A stretch of 64,000 nt of DNA from Parapedobacter luteus. GTDB taxonomy: Bacteria > Bacteroidota > Bacteroidia > Sphingobacteriales > Sphingobacteriaceae. Location: positions 124,001-188,000 of the forward strand of contig NZ_FUYS01000004.1 of assembly GCF_900168055.1 (NCBI RefSeq), in the 5' to 3' direction. The notes below the pieces were generated by a model that had not been told where the DNA came from, did no database searches, and worked only from the letters and a program-made list of their open reading frames with translations. Positions within the stretch are counted from its first letter, which is position 1, and the number at the start of each line of letters is the position of its first letter. Shown one piece after another: positions 1-8,219 of the stretch. Both the position numbers and the translations under genes were made by a program.

Positions 1-242
1 CCGTACCTGCCAAAGACATTGATTGATATTGGAATTATGCTTTGGCTAACGACTTAATCATCGTTACCAATGATGATGATTTTCTCAATCTTGCCAATGT
101 GAAGGGTTTTCCGCCAAAAGTGGTTTTATTAAGGACGGGCAACCAAAGCAATGTCTTTTTGGAGCAATTACTAATCAGACACAAGGAAGACATCGACGGG
201 TTATTCGGTTCGAACGAATACGGTTTCCTTGAAATCATATAA
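1..242 (+). pseudogene. DUF5615 PIN-like protein, 5'-truncated by the window and probably frameshifted
   Basis: The readable C-terminal part (TTG at 42, or in frame from 27) gives ANDLIIVTNDDDF and then a VVLLRTGN segment. These are the acidic core and following strand of DUF5615 PIN-like proteins, the putative nuclease halves of small toxin-antitoxin pairs. The frame is closed by a TGA at 24-26. Frame 1 upstream reads LPKTLID, which fits the expected preceding residues of the family, so a one-base indel around 25-30 would join the two parts. The reading as a broken gene is inference; a short protein starting at TTG 42 remains possible. The partner gene would lie outside the window. Confidence 0.5.
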
Positions 243-377
243 CCAATCCGCTGGCACGCACATATGCATGCTGTCCATAATACAACATGCCTTGGTTTGC
301 ATCCCGACCATGGTCATCTCCAGCGTGACTTGCAAAGGATGTCTGCATCAGTCGCGAAGCGGCCGGACCCCACGTCT

Positions 378-1157
378 TTAAAGCGCCCTATCCAAATGCA
401 CGTACCCGCCATCCACGTGGATCAACTGGCCCGTGGTGTGGCTCGAACAAGGTGACAGCAAAAACACCACCATGTTCGCTATTTCCTCGGCCGTGGTCAT
501 CCGTTGTCCGAGCGGAATTCGTTCGGTAATTTTCCGCAACATCTCGTCAGGGTTAGGCAATGTTCGAATCCATGCATCGTACAGGGGCGTAAAACACTCG
601 GCCACAATCACCGCATTTACACGAATCCCATATTTTAATAATTCCACGGCCCATTCCCGTGTCAGTGCATTGCGGCCTCCATTAGCCGCGGCATAAGCCG
701 ACGTATTGCCTTGTCCGGTTTCGGCGGTTTTGGAGCTGATATTGACGATGCTGCCTTGGCTTACTTTCAAGGCTGGCAGTGCATGATGAGCCATCAGGTA
801 ATAGTGGATAAGCGATTTATGTAAGCTATCCACAAACTTTTGGTAACTGCCGTGTTCCAAGCCGATCCCATCGTTTACACCCGCATTATTCACCAAGCCG
901 TCGATACGTCCGAACCGGGCCAGCGTTTCGCTGACAGCGCGTTCGCAATCCTCCGGACGGGCCAATTCGGCTTCTACGCTGAGTGCCTGCCCGCCCATTG
1001 CTTCCACTTCAAGCTGCACCGCGGTATTATCGGCCTGTTTTCGCCCTACAATCACCGGAATCGCTCCCTCGGCAGCCAAGGCCAACACAATGCCCTTGCC
1101 GATGCCTTTAGCTCCCCCCGTTACGATGATTATTTTATCGTTCAAATTTAAATTCAT
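378..1157 (-). CDS. SDR-family L-fucose dehydrogenase-like protein with unusual YxxxN active site
   Basis: A 259-residue classical short-chain dehydrogenase. The nucleotide-binding motif TGGAKGIG is at residues 13-20, NNAG follows near 90, and serines near 141 occupy the catalytic Ser position. It is the last gene of the fucose operon, five bases after the lactonase gene, and is the best candidate for oxidising L-fucose to L-fuconolactone. The catalytic YxxxK motif reads Y155-A-A-A-N159, so the expected lysine is asparagine (codon AAT, plus-strand 681-683). Either this subfamily tolerates Asn or the enzyme is impaired. The family is certain; the substrate is inferred from the operon. Confidence 0.8.
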   Translation of the reverse strand: MNLNLNDKIIIVTGGAKGIGKGIVLALAAEGAIPVIVGRKQADNTAVQLEVEAMGGQALSVEAELARPEDCERAVSETLARFGRIDGLVNNAGVNDGIGLEHGSYQKFVDSLHKSLIHYYLMAHHALPALKVSQGSIVNISSKTAETGQGNTSAYAAANGGRNALTREWAVELLKYGIRVNAVIVAECFTPLYDAWIRTLPNPDEMLRKITERIPLGQRMTTAEEIANMVVFLLSPCSSHTTGQLIHVDGGYVHLDRAL

Positions 1158-1162
1158 GATGG

Positions 1163-1993
1163 TTATAATTTATAAAAGTCTACGGCATTTTTATACCATA
1201 CCCGCTCTTGTTCGGCCGGTGATAACCGACCAACCAGGCCGTCCACCAACGCAAGCACCTGTGCATAGTCGGCCGCAACCAAGCAAACCGGCCAGTCCGA
1301 ACCAAACATCATCCGGCGAGGTCCAAACACCTCCATGGCGTGTTGTGCATAATACCCAAAATCCGAGGGCTTCCAGTCGTTCCAGTCTGCTTCGGTAACC
1401 ATCCCCGAAAGTTTGCAGTACACGTGTTCATGTCGGGCCATCGCCTCCATCTGCGCGGCCCAAGGTTGGCGAGCTCCGCTTTTGATATACGGTTTGGCCA
1501 AGTGATCAATCACAAATGGCTGGTTAGGAAAATACCCGACAAACTCCAACGCCGCTTCCAGTTGATGGGGCTTGATGAGTATGTCATAGGTATAACCGTA
1601 GCCGGCCAGCATTTCAATGCCGTTCAGGAACGCCGGGCGCAATAAAAAACGGGGATCCTCCTCCCCTTGCACAATATGCCGAAACCCTTTTAGTTTGGGG
1701 TATCGGCTAAAGTATGCCAGGCGTTCCGAGACATTGGCCGACTGCAAATCTACCCAGCCAACCACGCCTTCGATAAACGCGTACCGGTCGGCCAGATCCA
1801 GCAGAAACAACGTTTCCGCCTCCGATTGATCGGCCTGTACAGCTACACACCCCGATATACCATTGGCGTCATATACCGGCTTCAAATCGACCGGCAAAAA
1901 ATCGCGCTGAATCGGCGCCATATCATTGGTTATCCAGGCATCCCTTACGGGTTGGTATTGCCAAAAGTGCTGATGTGCGTCAATACGTTTCAT
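1163..1993 (-). CDS. amidohydrolase, probable L-fucono-lactonase
   Basis: A 276-residue amidohydrolase of the COG3618 type (predicted metal-dependent TIM-barrel hydrolase). The N-terminal metal motif D5-A-H7-Q-H9-F-W, the internal D163-H164 pair and D233 in FGSDWPV are all present, so the active site looks intact. Members of this family that sit beside fucose and rhamnose genes open sugar-acid lactones. Here the likely reaction is L-fuconolactone to L-fuconate in the cytoplasm (no signal peptide). It lies 19 bases after the FAH-family gene and 5 bases before the first SDR, in the same operon. The substrate is inferred from context. Confidence 0.8.
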   Translation of the reverse strand: MKRIDAHQHFWQYQPVRDAWITNDMAPIQRDFLPVDLKPVYDANGISGCVAVQADQSEAETLFLLDLADRYAFIEGVVGWVDLQSANVSERLAYFSRYPKLKGFRHIVQGEEDPRFLLRPAFLNGIEMLAGYGYTYDILIKPHQLEAALEFVGYFPNQPFVIDHLAKPYIKSGARQPWAAQMEAMARHEHVYCKLSGMVTEADWNDWKPSDFGYYAQHAMEVFGPRRMMFGSDWPVCLVAADYAQVLALVDGLVGRLSPAEQERVWYKNAVDFYKL

Positions 1994-2012
1994 CGTTTGA
2001 ATTCGAAATCTA

Positions 2013-2867
2013 TCAGCTTTGATAAGCTTTTACGCTCTGGCGGGATACACCTAACCCGTCAGCGCCCAACTCCACCACATCACCGGGTTGGAGATAAATG
2101 GGTGGGTTAAAACCCAATCCCACGCCTGCCGGGGTGCCCGTGGATATGACATCCCCCGGCAACAGGGTCATAAACTGGCTTACATAGCTGATAATGAATG
2201 GTACACTGAAAATCAAATTTTTGGTATTGCCGTCCTGGTACGTTTTGCCATTCACCGTAAGCCAAAGCCTGATGTTATTGATATCTTCGATTTCGTCTTT
2301 TGTCGCCAGAAAAGGGCCTATCGGAGCGAACGTGTCACACCCCTTGCCTTTGTCCCATGTACCTCCGCGCTCCAACTGGAATTCACGTTCGGAAACATCG
2401 TTGTGCAGCACATATCCCGCCACATAATCAAATGCAGCGGATTCTTCTACGTAAGTTGCTTTTTTGCCTATCACGATCCCGAACTCCACCTCCCAATCGG
2501 TCTTCGTTGAATTTTTGGGTATGATGATATCGTCATAAGGCCCACTTAACGATGTGGTAGATTTCATAAAGATAATCGGTTCCGTAGGTATTTGGGCACC
2601 GGTTTCTTCGGCATGATCACGGTAGTTGAGCCCAATGCACAGGATTTTCGAAGGCCGGGCTATCGGGCTTCCTAAGCGCGTACCTTCCGGCACCGGTATG
2701 AGCCTGTCCGCGTTGGCTTTGACAAATTCATCCAATCGAGCAAGGCCGTTATCCTCAAAAAAAGCTTCGTTATAGTCGCCACCAAAGGCAGACACATCGT
2801 AGTTTATGTCGCCAAGCTGCACCCCTATTTGTTCGCGGCCGGGGTCGCCGTATCGAATCAGTTTCAT
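2013..2867 (-). CDS. fumarylacetoacetate hydrolase family, probable 2,4-diketo-3-deoxy-L-fuconate hydrolase
   Basis: A 284-residue FAH-family hydrolase starting at the ATG at 2867; an in-frame TTG at 2876 would add three residues but is less likely. The core carries IGLNYRDHAEE (from residue 78) and the metal ligands E126 and E128 in DWEVEFG, plus D157 in HNDVSERE. In the non-phosphorylative fucose pathway a protein of this family hydrolyses 2,4-diketo-3-deoxy-L-fuconate to pyruvate and lactate, so this operon would end in those two products rather than in an aldolase cleavage. It follows the KDF dehydrogenase gene by 11 bases. Family is certain, substrate inferred. Confidence 0.85.
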   Translation of the reverse strand: MKLIRYGDPGREQIGVQLGDINYDVSAFGGDYNEAFFEDNGLARLDEFVKANADRLIPVPEGTRLGSPIARPSKILCIGLNYRDHAEETGAQIPTEPIIFMKSTTSLSGPYDDIIIPKNSTKTDWEVEFGIVIGKKATYVEESAAFDYVAGYVLHNDVSEREFQLERGGTWDKGKGCDTFAPIGPFLATKDEIEDINNIRLWLTVNGKTYQDGNTKNLIFSVPFIISYVSQFMTLLPGDVISTGTPAGVGLGFNPPIYLQPGDVVELGADGLGVSRQSVKAYQS

Positions 2868-2878
2868 GGTTATCAAAA

Positions 2879-3655
2879 TTAATTATTCAACTTTACAAAC
2901 CCTCCGTCTATCGGATAGTCATTTCCCGTGATAAAGCCCGCTTCATCCGAACATAGGTACAACGCCAACGACGCGATTTCCTCCGGTTGTGCCATACGGC
3001 CGATGGGCTGGCTTTTGGAAAGTGTTTCAAACATTTCAGCCTCTTTGCCCGGATAGTTTTTCGCGATGAACCCATCCACGAAAGGGGTGTGCACGCGCGC
3101 AGGTGAGATGCTGTTACAGCGTATCCCGTATGGCAGGTAATCACGCGCAACCGACAAGGTCATCGCTTGGACGGCCCCTTTGCTGGTAGAATAAGCAAAG
3201 CGATCGGTAATCCCGACAATAGCAGCGATGGAAGCCATATTTAAAATCACTCCTCGTCCTTGCTTTTTCATCAGGGGTACAACGGCATACAGGACGTTAT
3301 ATGCCCCTTTCACATTCACCGCATAAATCCGGTCAAAATCCGCCTCCGTGGTGTGCTCCAGATCACCCACATGAGCTATCCCAGCATTGTTCACCAAAAT
3401 ATCCGCAGTGCCGATTCCCCTGACCACGTCACATACCATTTCCTGCTTACTTACGTCACAGGAATGCACACTCGCCTGCCCACCAAAGGCACCGATCGCT
3501 TCCACCAATGTGTCAGCAACAGCCGTATTCAATTCCAAGATGTGAACAGCAGCCCCCTCTTGGGCAAAACGTAAACTGATAGCCCGTCCTATCCCACTGC
3601 CTCCCCCCGTGATAATCGCTGTTTTTCCAGCTAATTTTTTATTTGACATATTCAT
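2879..3655 (-). CDS. SDR oxidoreductase, probable 2-keto-3-deoxy-L-fuconate 4-dehydrogenase
   Basis: A 258-residue classical SDR with a complete active site: TGGGSGIG at 16-23, NNAG near 89-92, Ser142 and Y155-S-T-S-K159. It contrasts with the other SDR of the operon, which lacks the lysine at the matching position. It resembles the dehydrogenases that oxidise C4 of 2-keto-3-deoxy-L-fuconate, the step before the FAH-type hydrolase encoded immediately downstream. Two start codons are possible (3655 and 3649). The protein is cytoplasmic, with no signal peptide. The role is inferred from the adjacent hydrolase and dehydratase genes. Confidence 0.82.
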   Translation of the reverse strand: MNMSNKKLAGKTAIITGGGSGIGRAISLRFAQEGAAVHILELNTAVADTLVEAIGAFGGQASVHSCDVSKQEMVCDVVRGIGTADILVNNAGIAHVGDLEHTTEADFDRIYAVNVKGAYNVLYAVVPLMKKQGRGVILNMASIAAIVGITDRFAYSTSKGAVQAMTLSVARDYLPYGIRCNSISPARVHTPFVDGFIAKNYPGKEAEMFETLSKSQPIGRMAQPEEIASLALYLCSDEAGFITGNDYPIDGGFVKLNN

Positions 3656-3715
3656 TTACTATTAGCTAACAAAAAAAAATGCACGCCATCGTTTACAGCC
3701 TAAACAGCCTACCGC

Positions 3716-5386
3716 TTACAACGATACCCCCCTGCGCCAAGGAATGAAATCATCCTGGCCCAGTTGCACCGCTTTGGGCTGCACGTTGCCACTTGCCACC
3801 TCGATAACAAAACGCAATATACGATGCGCCACCTGTTCAATCGTTTCCGTCCCTTCGATGATAGTGCCACAGTTGATATCGATAATATCCGGCATACGCT
3901 CGAACAACTTGGTGTTGGTCGCCAGCTTGATGACCGGCGCTATTGGGTTTCCGGTAGGCGTTCCTAAGCCGGTGGTAAACAGTACGACGTTGGCTCCGGC
4001 AGCGACTTCCGCTGTCGTACTTTCGACATCGTTTCCAGGTGTACAGAGCAGGTTTAATCCCGGCTTGTTCGCCACACCCGGATAGTCCACTACCGCTGTC
4101 ACCGGCGAGGTCCCTCCCTTTTTTGCCGCCCCTGCCGATTTGATGGCATCGGTAATCAATCCATCACGGATATTACCAGGAGACGGGTTGGCGTAAAATC
4201 CCGATCCGTCCGCCTCTGCCTTGGCATGGTACGTTTTCATCAGTTCCATAAACCGCAGCGCTGTAGGTTCATCGACACAGCGGTCGCTCAATTCCTGCTC
4301 CACACCACATAATTCAGGAAACTCAGACAGGATCACGGAGCCGCCCATCGCTACCAGCATGTCGGAGACGTAGCCCAGTGCCGGATTCGCCGAAATGCCC
4401 GAGAAACCATCCGAACCGCCACATTCCAAACCGATGCATAGCTTGCTTAACGGGGCGGGGCGCCGGCGCTGCTCGTTGGCGTTCATCAATCCGGCAAAGG
4501 TATGCTTCAAGGCCTGCTGGATTAAATTGGTCTCCGTGCCCAGCAGTTGTTGTTCAAAAATATACAGCGGTCTATCAAAATGAGGGTCACGCTTGGCAAT
4601 CTCCTCGCGCAAAATCGACGCTTGGGCATGTTGGCACCCCAGGCTCAACACCGTGGCACCGGCGACATTCGGGTGCGTGATATACCCCGCAAGCAACCCG
4701 CAAAGGGCATCCGAATCAATCCGCGTGCCTCCGCATCCCATTTCATGATTAAGGAACTTAACACCATCTACGTGCTCAAACAGCCGCTTTCCATCCCCTT
4801 GCGCCTTACCCATAGCGATATCGGCGTTTAAAACATCCTCCACCGTCGCGCCAGCGCGATACAATTGAATCAGTTGGTCGACTTCTGGCTCATAGTCCCG
4901 TGACCGCTTACTATATCCCAATTTTTCCTCCAAGGCACGTTTCATCACCAACACATTACGGTTTTCGCAGAATACCAAGGGAATGACCAACCAGTAATTT
5001 GCGGTACCTACCGTGCCGTTTGAGCGGTGATACCCCATGAAAATCTGGTTTTCGAATCCCGACACGTCGGGCTGTTGCCAATCCAACTTGCGTTCCCGCA
5101 GTTCAAAAGGACTCGCGGCGTGATGGATATTTTCCGTCGTGATGGTTTCGCCTTGCGGTAGTGCACGCACGGTTTTCCCTACCAGCACGCCGTACATCCG
5201 TATCTCACCCCCTTCGTCCAATGGCTCAAGCGTAAACTTATGCTTAGCCTTTACGCCACTAACCACGGAAAACCGTTTGCCATCAAACACGACTTCAGTA
5301 CCGGGAGCAAGATCCTGCAAGGCTACAAGCACATTATCCGCCGGATGTATCTGTAAAAAAAGCTGCTTATCTGTTTTCATGTTCAT
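3716..5386 (-). CDS. UxaA/altronate dehydratase-family protein, probable L-fuconate dehydratase
   Basis: A 556-residue protein with both parts of the UxaA family: an N-terminal SAF-like domain (about 1-100) and the long altronate/galactarate dehydratase domain, including GLECGGSDGFSGISANP near 330. UxaA enzymes are iron-dependent sugar-acid dehydratases. Xanthomonas uses an enolase-superfamily enzyme for L-fuconate dehydration, but none is in this operon, so UxaA is the only dehydratase candidate. The fucose cluster of Campylobacter jejuni also contains UxaA-type genes. The start overlaps the mutarotase gene by 20 bases, suggesting translational coupling. Alternative: a true altronate dehydratase, which the context argues against. 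Confidence 0.8.
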   Translation of the reverse strand: MNMKTDKQLFLQIHPADNVLVALQDLAPGTEVVFDGKRFSVVSGVKAKHKFTLEPLDEGGEIRMYGVLVGKTVRALPQGETITTENIHHAASPFELRERKLDWQQPDVSGFENQIFMGYHRSNGTVGTANYWLVIPLVFCENRNVLVMKRALEEKLGYSKRSRDYEPEVDQLIQLYRAGATVEDVLNADIAMGKAQGDGKRLFEHVDGVKFLNHEMGCGGTRIDSDALCGLLAGYITHPNVAGATVLSLGCQHAQASILREEIAKRDPHFDRPLYIFEQQLLGTETNLIQQALKHTFAGLMNANEQRRRPAPLSKLCIGLECGGSDGFSGISANPALGYVSDMLVAMGGSVILSEFPELCGVEQELSDRCVDEPTALRFMELMKTYHAKAEADGSGFYANPSPGNIRDGLITDAIKSAGAAKKGGTSPVTAVVDYPGVANKPGLNLLCTPGNDVESTTAEVAAGANVVLFTTGLGTPTGNPIAPVIKLATNTKLFERMPDIIDINCGTIIEGTETIEQVAHRILRFVIEVASGNVQPKAVQLGQDDFIPWRRGVSL

Positions 5387-5720
5387 TAACGCTAAGATCG
5401 AAAATTTTATCCATTACGACCCACTTTTCTCCCGGTTTCGCTCCCGGTATTGCTTTTTGGTACTTCCAGGTAAGCTGCTCCCAAGCTTGTACAAGTGGAT
5501 TTGCAGCATCCGCCGCGGCCTTATCTTCAAACGAAAAATCGTCTTCTGTTTCAATAATCATGAACATCCGGTTGGCAAACCGGTAGATCGACATCCGGAG
5601 TATACCCGAGTCTGTAATCGACCGTTTAATTTCCGGAGCCACATTCCGGTGCAGTTGCTCATATTCGGCAATCAGTTGAGCCTCATCCTTCAAGTCCAAT
5701 GCCAGTGCATAACGTTTCAT
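5367..5720 (-). CDS. L-rhamnose mutarotase-family (DUF718) protein, probable L-fucose mutarotase
   Basis: A 117-residue protein of the RhaM/YiiL family. The conserved Y20..H24 in YEQLHRNVAPEI matches the catalytic histidine region of rhamnose mutarotase. These enzymes interconvert the alpha and beta anomers of a 6-deoxy sugar so that the dehydrogenase receives its preferred form. The protein lies between the permease (52 bases upstream) and the dehydratase, which it overlaps by 20 bases. RhaM-type rather than FucU-type mutarotase is used here. The sugar, L-fucose, is inferred from the FucP permease and the remaining pathway genes. Confidence 0.82.
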   Translation of the reverse strand: MKRYALALDLKDEAQLIAEYEQLHRNVAPEIKRSITDSGILRMSIYRFANRMFMIIETEDDFSFEDKAAADAANPLVQAWEQLTWKYQKAIPGAKPGEKWVVMDKIFDLSVNEHENR

Positions 5721-5772
5721 ATACTATTTATTTTAACGTTTTACGGCCCAATGGAGCCGTTGATGATATCGC

Positions 5773-7050
5773 TTATCCATGTGCAGGAATCACTTGCTGC
5801 ACACGCTTATTATTCACATTCCGCAGGGCAAACAACAACACAACAACAAAGCATACGGCGGGCACGAGGTAAGCGGTCTGCATGGTGAACCGATCAGACA
5901 CGCTTCCCATAACCAGCGGAACGATGGCTCCGCCCACGATGGCCATGATAAGCACGGAGGAGCCTTGTTTGGTATGCTTGCCCAGACCGCTGATAGCCAG
6001 CGAAAATACAGTCGGGAACATGATGGACATTAAAAACGTAACGCCTACCATCGCATAGACGGCAAACAGGCCATCGACCCAAACCGACAGTACCGTAAAC
6101 AACACACTAAGTAATGCAAAACCAGCCAGCAGTTTAGCTGGAGCGATAAAACGCATCAGGAAGGTCCCCACGAAACGTCCAACCATAAACCCCAGCAGGG
6201 CAATCGCCAGCAAATTGGCCGCCGCCTTCTCCTGCACGCCGGCCACCTGATTGGAAAAGCGGATAAAAAAGCTGACGACACCGACTTGTGCCCCCACATA
6301 AAAAAATAGGGCGGTCACGCCAAACACGAAATTACCGTTTGACCAAAGGGATCGCCCTTTAATGCCGCCGTCCGGTATGTCGGACGCTTCTTCGTCGATT
6401 TCGGGGAGTGGCGTCCGCACAACCAATAGCGCAACCAGCAGCACCACGGTACCGATAACCATGTAGGGCACGATTACGGCGTCGGCCTCCGCCTGCAAAT
6501 AGGCCTCCAACTCGTTCGCCGCCATCGTCGCCTGTTCTTCCACATCAAGTGTCTTCCCGGAAAGGATGTACCTCCCCCCGATGAAGGGCGCCAGCGTAGC
6601 AGCCAACCCGTTGAATGACTGCGCAAAATTGAGCCGTTGAGTAGCTGTCTGCGGACTGCCTAAGACACTTATATACGGGTTAGCGGCTGTCTCCAAAAAA
6701 GTAAGCCCGCTGGCGATAACAAAGAGCGCCAGCAGAAACAGGCCGTATGCGCGCGTGTTGGCGGCCGGAAGAAACAGCAATGCGCCGACAGCGAACACAA
6801 CCAACCCCAATACGATACCCTGTTTATAGCCAAACCGCTTCATGAAATAACCAGCCGGCAACGCGACGGCAAAATAAGCAATAAAAAACGCAGAATCCAC
6901 GAAGGCGGACTGAAAATCAGACAATTGGCAAGCCTTTTTAAGATGAGGGATCAATATCGGATTTAGATTATGCGCAAACCCCCATAAGAAAAACAGCGAG
7001 GTTATCAAAATTACCGGTATCAAGGTATGTCGTTTCGTCATCGTGCCCAT
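5773..7050 (-). CDS. fucP: FucP-type L-fucose:proton symporter (MFS)
   Basis: A 425-residue major facilitator protein with 12 predicted membrane segments and the FucP/GluP signature GLTFLETAANPY at 115-126; Glu120 aligns with the essential E135 of E. coli FucP. It is the first gene of the operon and would bring L-fucose across the inner membrane. The E. coli proton-coupling residue D46 lies in a NLNDIL motif; here the matching motif is NLNPIL, so the Asp is Pro31, with D52 in VDSAFF nearby. The ATG at 7050 or the one at 7041 may start translation. Fucose is the likely substrate; glucose/galactose transporters of the same family are the alternative. Confidence 0.85.
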   Translation of the reverse strand: MGTMTKRHTLIPVILITSLFFLWGFAHNLNPILIPHLKKACQLSDFQSAFVDSAFFIAYFAVALPAGYFMKRFGYKQGIVLGLVVFAVGALLFLPAANTRAYGLFLLALFVIASGLTFLETAANPYISVLGSPQTATQRLNFAQSFNGLAATLAPFIGGRYILSGKTLDVEEQATMAANELEAYLQAEADAVIVPYMVIGTVVLLVALLVVRTPLPEIDEEASDIPDGGIKGRSLWSNGNFVFGVTALFFYVGAQVGVVSFFIRFSNQVAGVQEKAAANLLAIALLGFMVGRFVGTFLMRFIAPAKLLAGFALLSVLFTVLSVWVDGLFAVYAMVGVTFLMSIMFPTVFSLAISGLGKHTKQGSSVLIMAIVGGAIVPLVMGSVSDRFTMQTAYLVPAVCFVVVLLFALRNVNNKRVQQVIPAHG

Positions 7051-7077
7051 TCGTATTGGTTAGTGTCCAAAGACCAA

Positions 7078-7104
7078 GCAAAGAAAGCAAAGAAAGCAAA
7101 GAAA
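7078..7104. repeat. three perfect tandem copies of the 9-mer GCAAAGAAA in the fucP/AraC divergent promoter region
   Basis: GCAAAGAAA occurs at 7078, 7087 and 7096 without mismatch, 28 bases upstream of the fucP start. The position, between the divergent fucP operon and its AraC-type regulator, makes it a candidate operator or a slippage-prone spacer. No clear TAnnTTTG box could be placed with confidence on either strand. Confidence 0.7.
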
Positions 7105-7202
7105 AGCTGCCAACATCTTAGCGATGTATTCAGTTATATTAGCGCCTTTTTCGTATAATTGTTATTTATTATGTTTTTTTGGCTGACCAATCGGGCAATA
7201 GC

Positions 7203-8075
7203 ATGAAACCTCAGTTACTAAAAGTAAGCACAGGGCCAGCGCACTCCTTTAGCGCGCGTCGTGATACGGTGCCCTACGTCAATAACCGCTGGCACTATCA
7301 CCGGGAGATAGAACTTATCCATTTTGAAAAAGGACGGGGCACGCAGTTCGTTGGCGATAGCATCCGCAATTTTGCGTCGGGCGACGTCGTATTAATTGGT
7401 TCCAACCTGCCGCATTACTGGAGCTTCGACAGCAACTATTTTGACCCATCCAGCCGCGAGGAAGCCGATATCCGTGTCGTGCATTTCAATGATGATTTTT
7501 GGGGAACTGATTTTCTTGATTTACCCGAAAATACCGGCATCAAACAGTTGCTCCAAACAGGCAAACAAGGAATAGCAGTTAGCGGCCCAGCCCGTCAATG
7601 CGTGCAACGGCTTTTGGCAGATCTACTCGGCTCTGAAGGCCCAAAGCGTATTTTACTACTCATGGAAGCCCTTACCGCAATTGCTTATTCCAAAGATATC
7701 CAACTGCTTTCATCCGTTGGGTTTAACCCCCATTTTCAGCGAGGTGAAAAAGACCGCATAAACAATATTTATGATTTTGCCCTCAAACATTTCAAACAAC
7801 GGATTGCACTGCACGAAGTGGCTGAAGTAGCCGGCATGAGCAGCAATGCGTTTTGCCGCTATTTCAAGTCGCGTACCGGAAAAACCTTTTCGCAGTTTCT
7901 CATCGAGATACGTGTAGGGCATGCCTGCAAGCTGCTCATTGAAAACAACATGAATGTCAAGCAAATCTGCTATGAAAGCGGGTTTCATAACTTTGCCGGA
8001 TTCCACAAGTACTTCAAACAGATTACAGGAAAAAGCCCTTTGAATTATCAAAGGGCTTACCTAACGAAACCTTAG
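7203..8075 (+). CDS. AraC-family transcriptional regulator of the fucose operon
   Basis: A 290-residue regulator read from the ATG at 7203; a TTG at 7179 would add eight residues. The N-terminal half is a cupin-like sugar-sensing domain (VNNRWHYHREIELIHF). The C-terminal 100 residues carry two helix-turn-helix units, with IALHEVAEVAGMSSNAFCRYFK and the signature CYESGFHNFAGFHKYFKQITG. It is divergent from fucP with about 150 bases between them, the standard layout for a local activator. That it responds to L-fucose or a pathway intermediate is inference. Confidence 0.85.
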   Translation: MKPQLLKVSTGPAHSFSARRDTVPYVNNRWHYHREIELIHFEKGRGTQFVGDSIRNFASGDVVLIGSNLPHYWSFDSNYFDPSSREEADIRVVHFNDDFWGTDFLDLPENTGIKQLLQTGKQGIAVSGPARQCVQRLLADLLGSEGPKRILLLMEALTAIAYSKDIQLLSSVGFNPHFQRGEKDRINNIYDFALKHFKQRIALHEVAEVAGMSSNAFCRYFKSRTGKTFSQFLIEIRVGHACKLLIENNMNVKQICYESGFHNFAGFHKYFKQITGKSPLNYQRAYLTKP

Positions 8076-8089
8076 TTACGAACATGTAC

Positions 8090-8219
8090 TTACCGGTGTC
8101 CTTCCAAACTCAATGAAAACGGAAAATCTTCTGGCTTGGTCCCACTATCGGTATTGGGTTCAGGGCCCATGTCAAAATGGAGCACCGCTCCCTGGATGAG
8201 TTCGCTGTATCTAAGATAT
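8090..8219 (-). pseudogene. remnant: C-terminal end of a GH92-type alpha-mannosidase
   Basis: On the minus strand, starting just past the stop of the quinone reductase, an open frame of about 43 codons reads RYSELIQGAVLHFDMGPEPN and then a DFPFSLS segment, ending at the TAA at 8090-8092. This resembles the conserved C-terminus of GH92 glycosidases (pattern H-x-x-[IL]-x-x-G-x-x-L-x-F-x-M-x-x-x-P-N). No start codon or upstream catalytic domain exists, because the frame runs into the end of the quinone reductase gene. It is best read as the 3' scar of a deleted gene. The family match is by eye. Confidence 0.55.

Noticed and set aside
433-1398. Plus-strand open frames opposite the SDR and lactonase genes
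   Set aside because: Antisense shadows with Pro/Ser-rich random composition.
5139-5888. Long plus-strand open frame opposite the UxaA and mutarotase genes
   Set aside because: It is antisense to three well-supported genes, lacks any motif, and follows from their codon bias.
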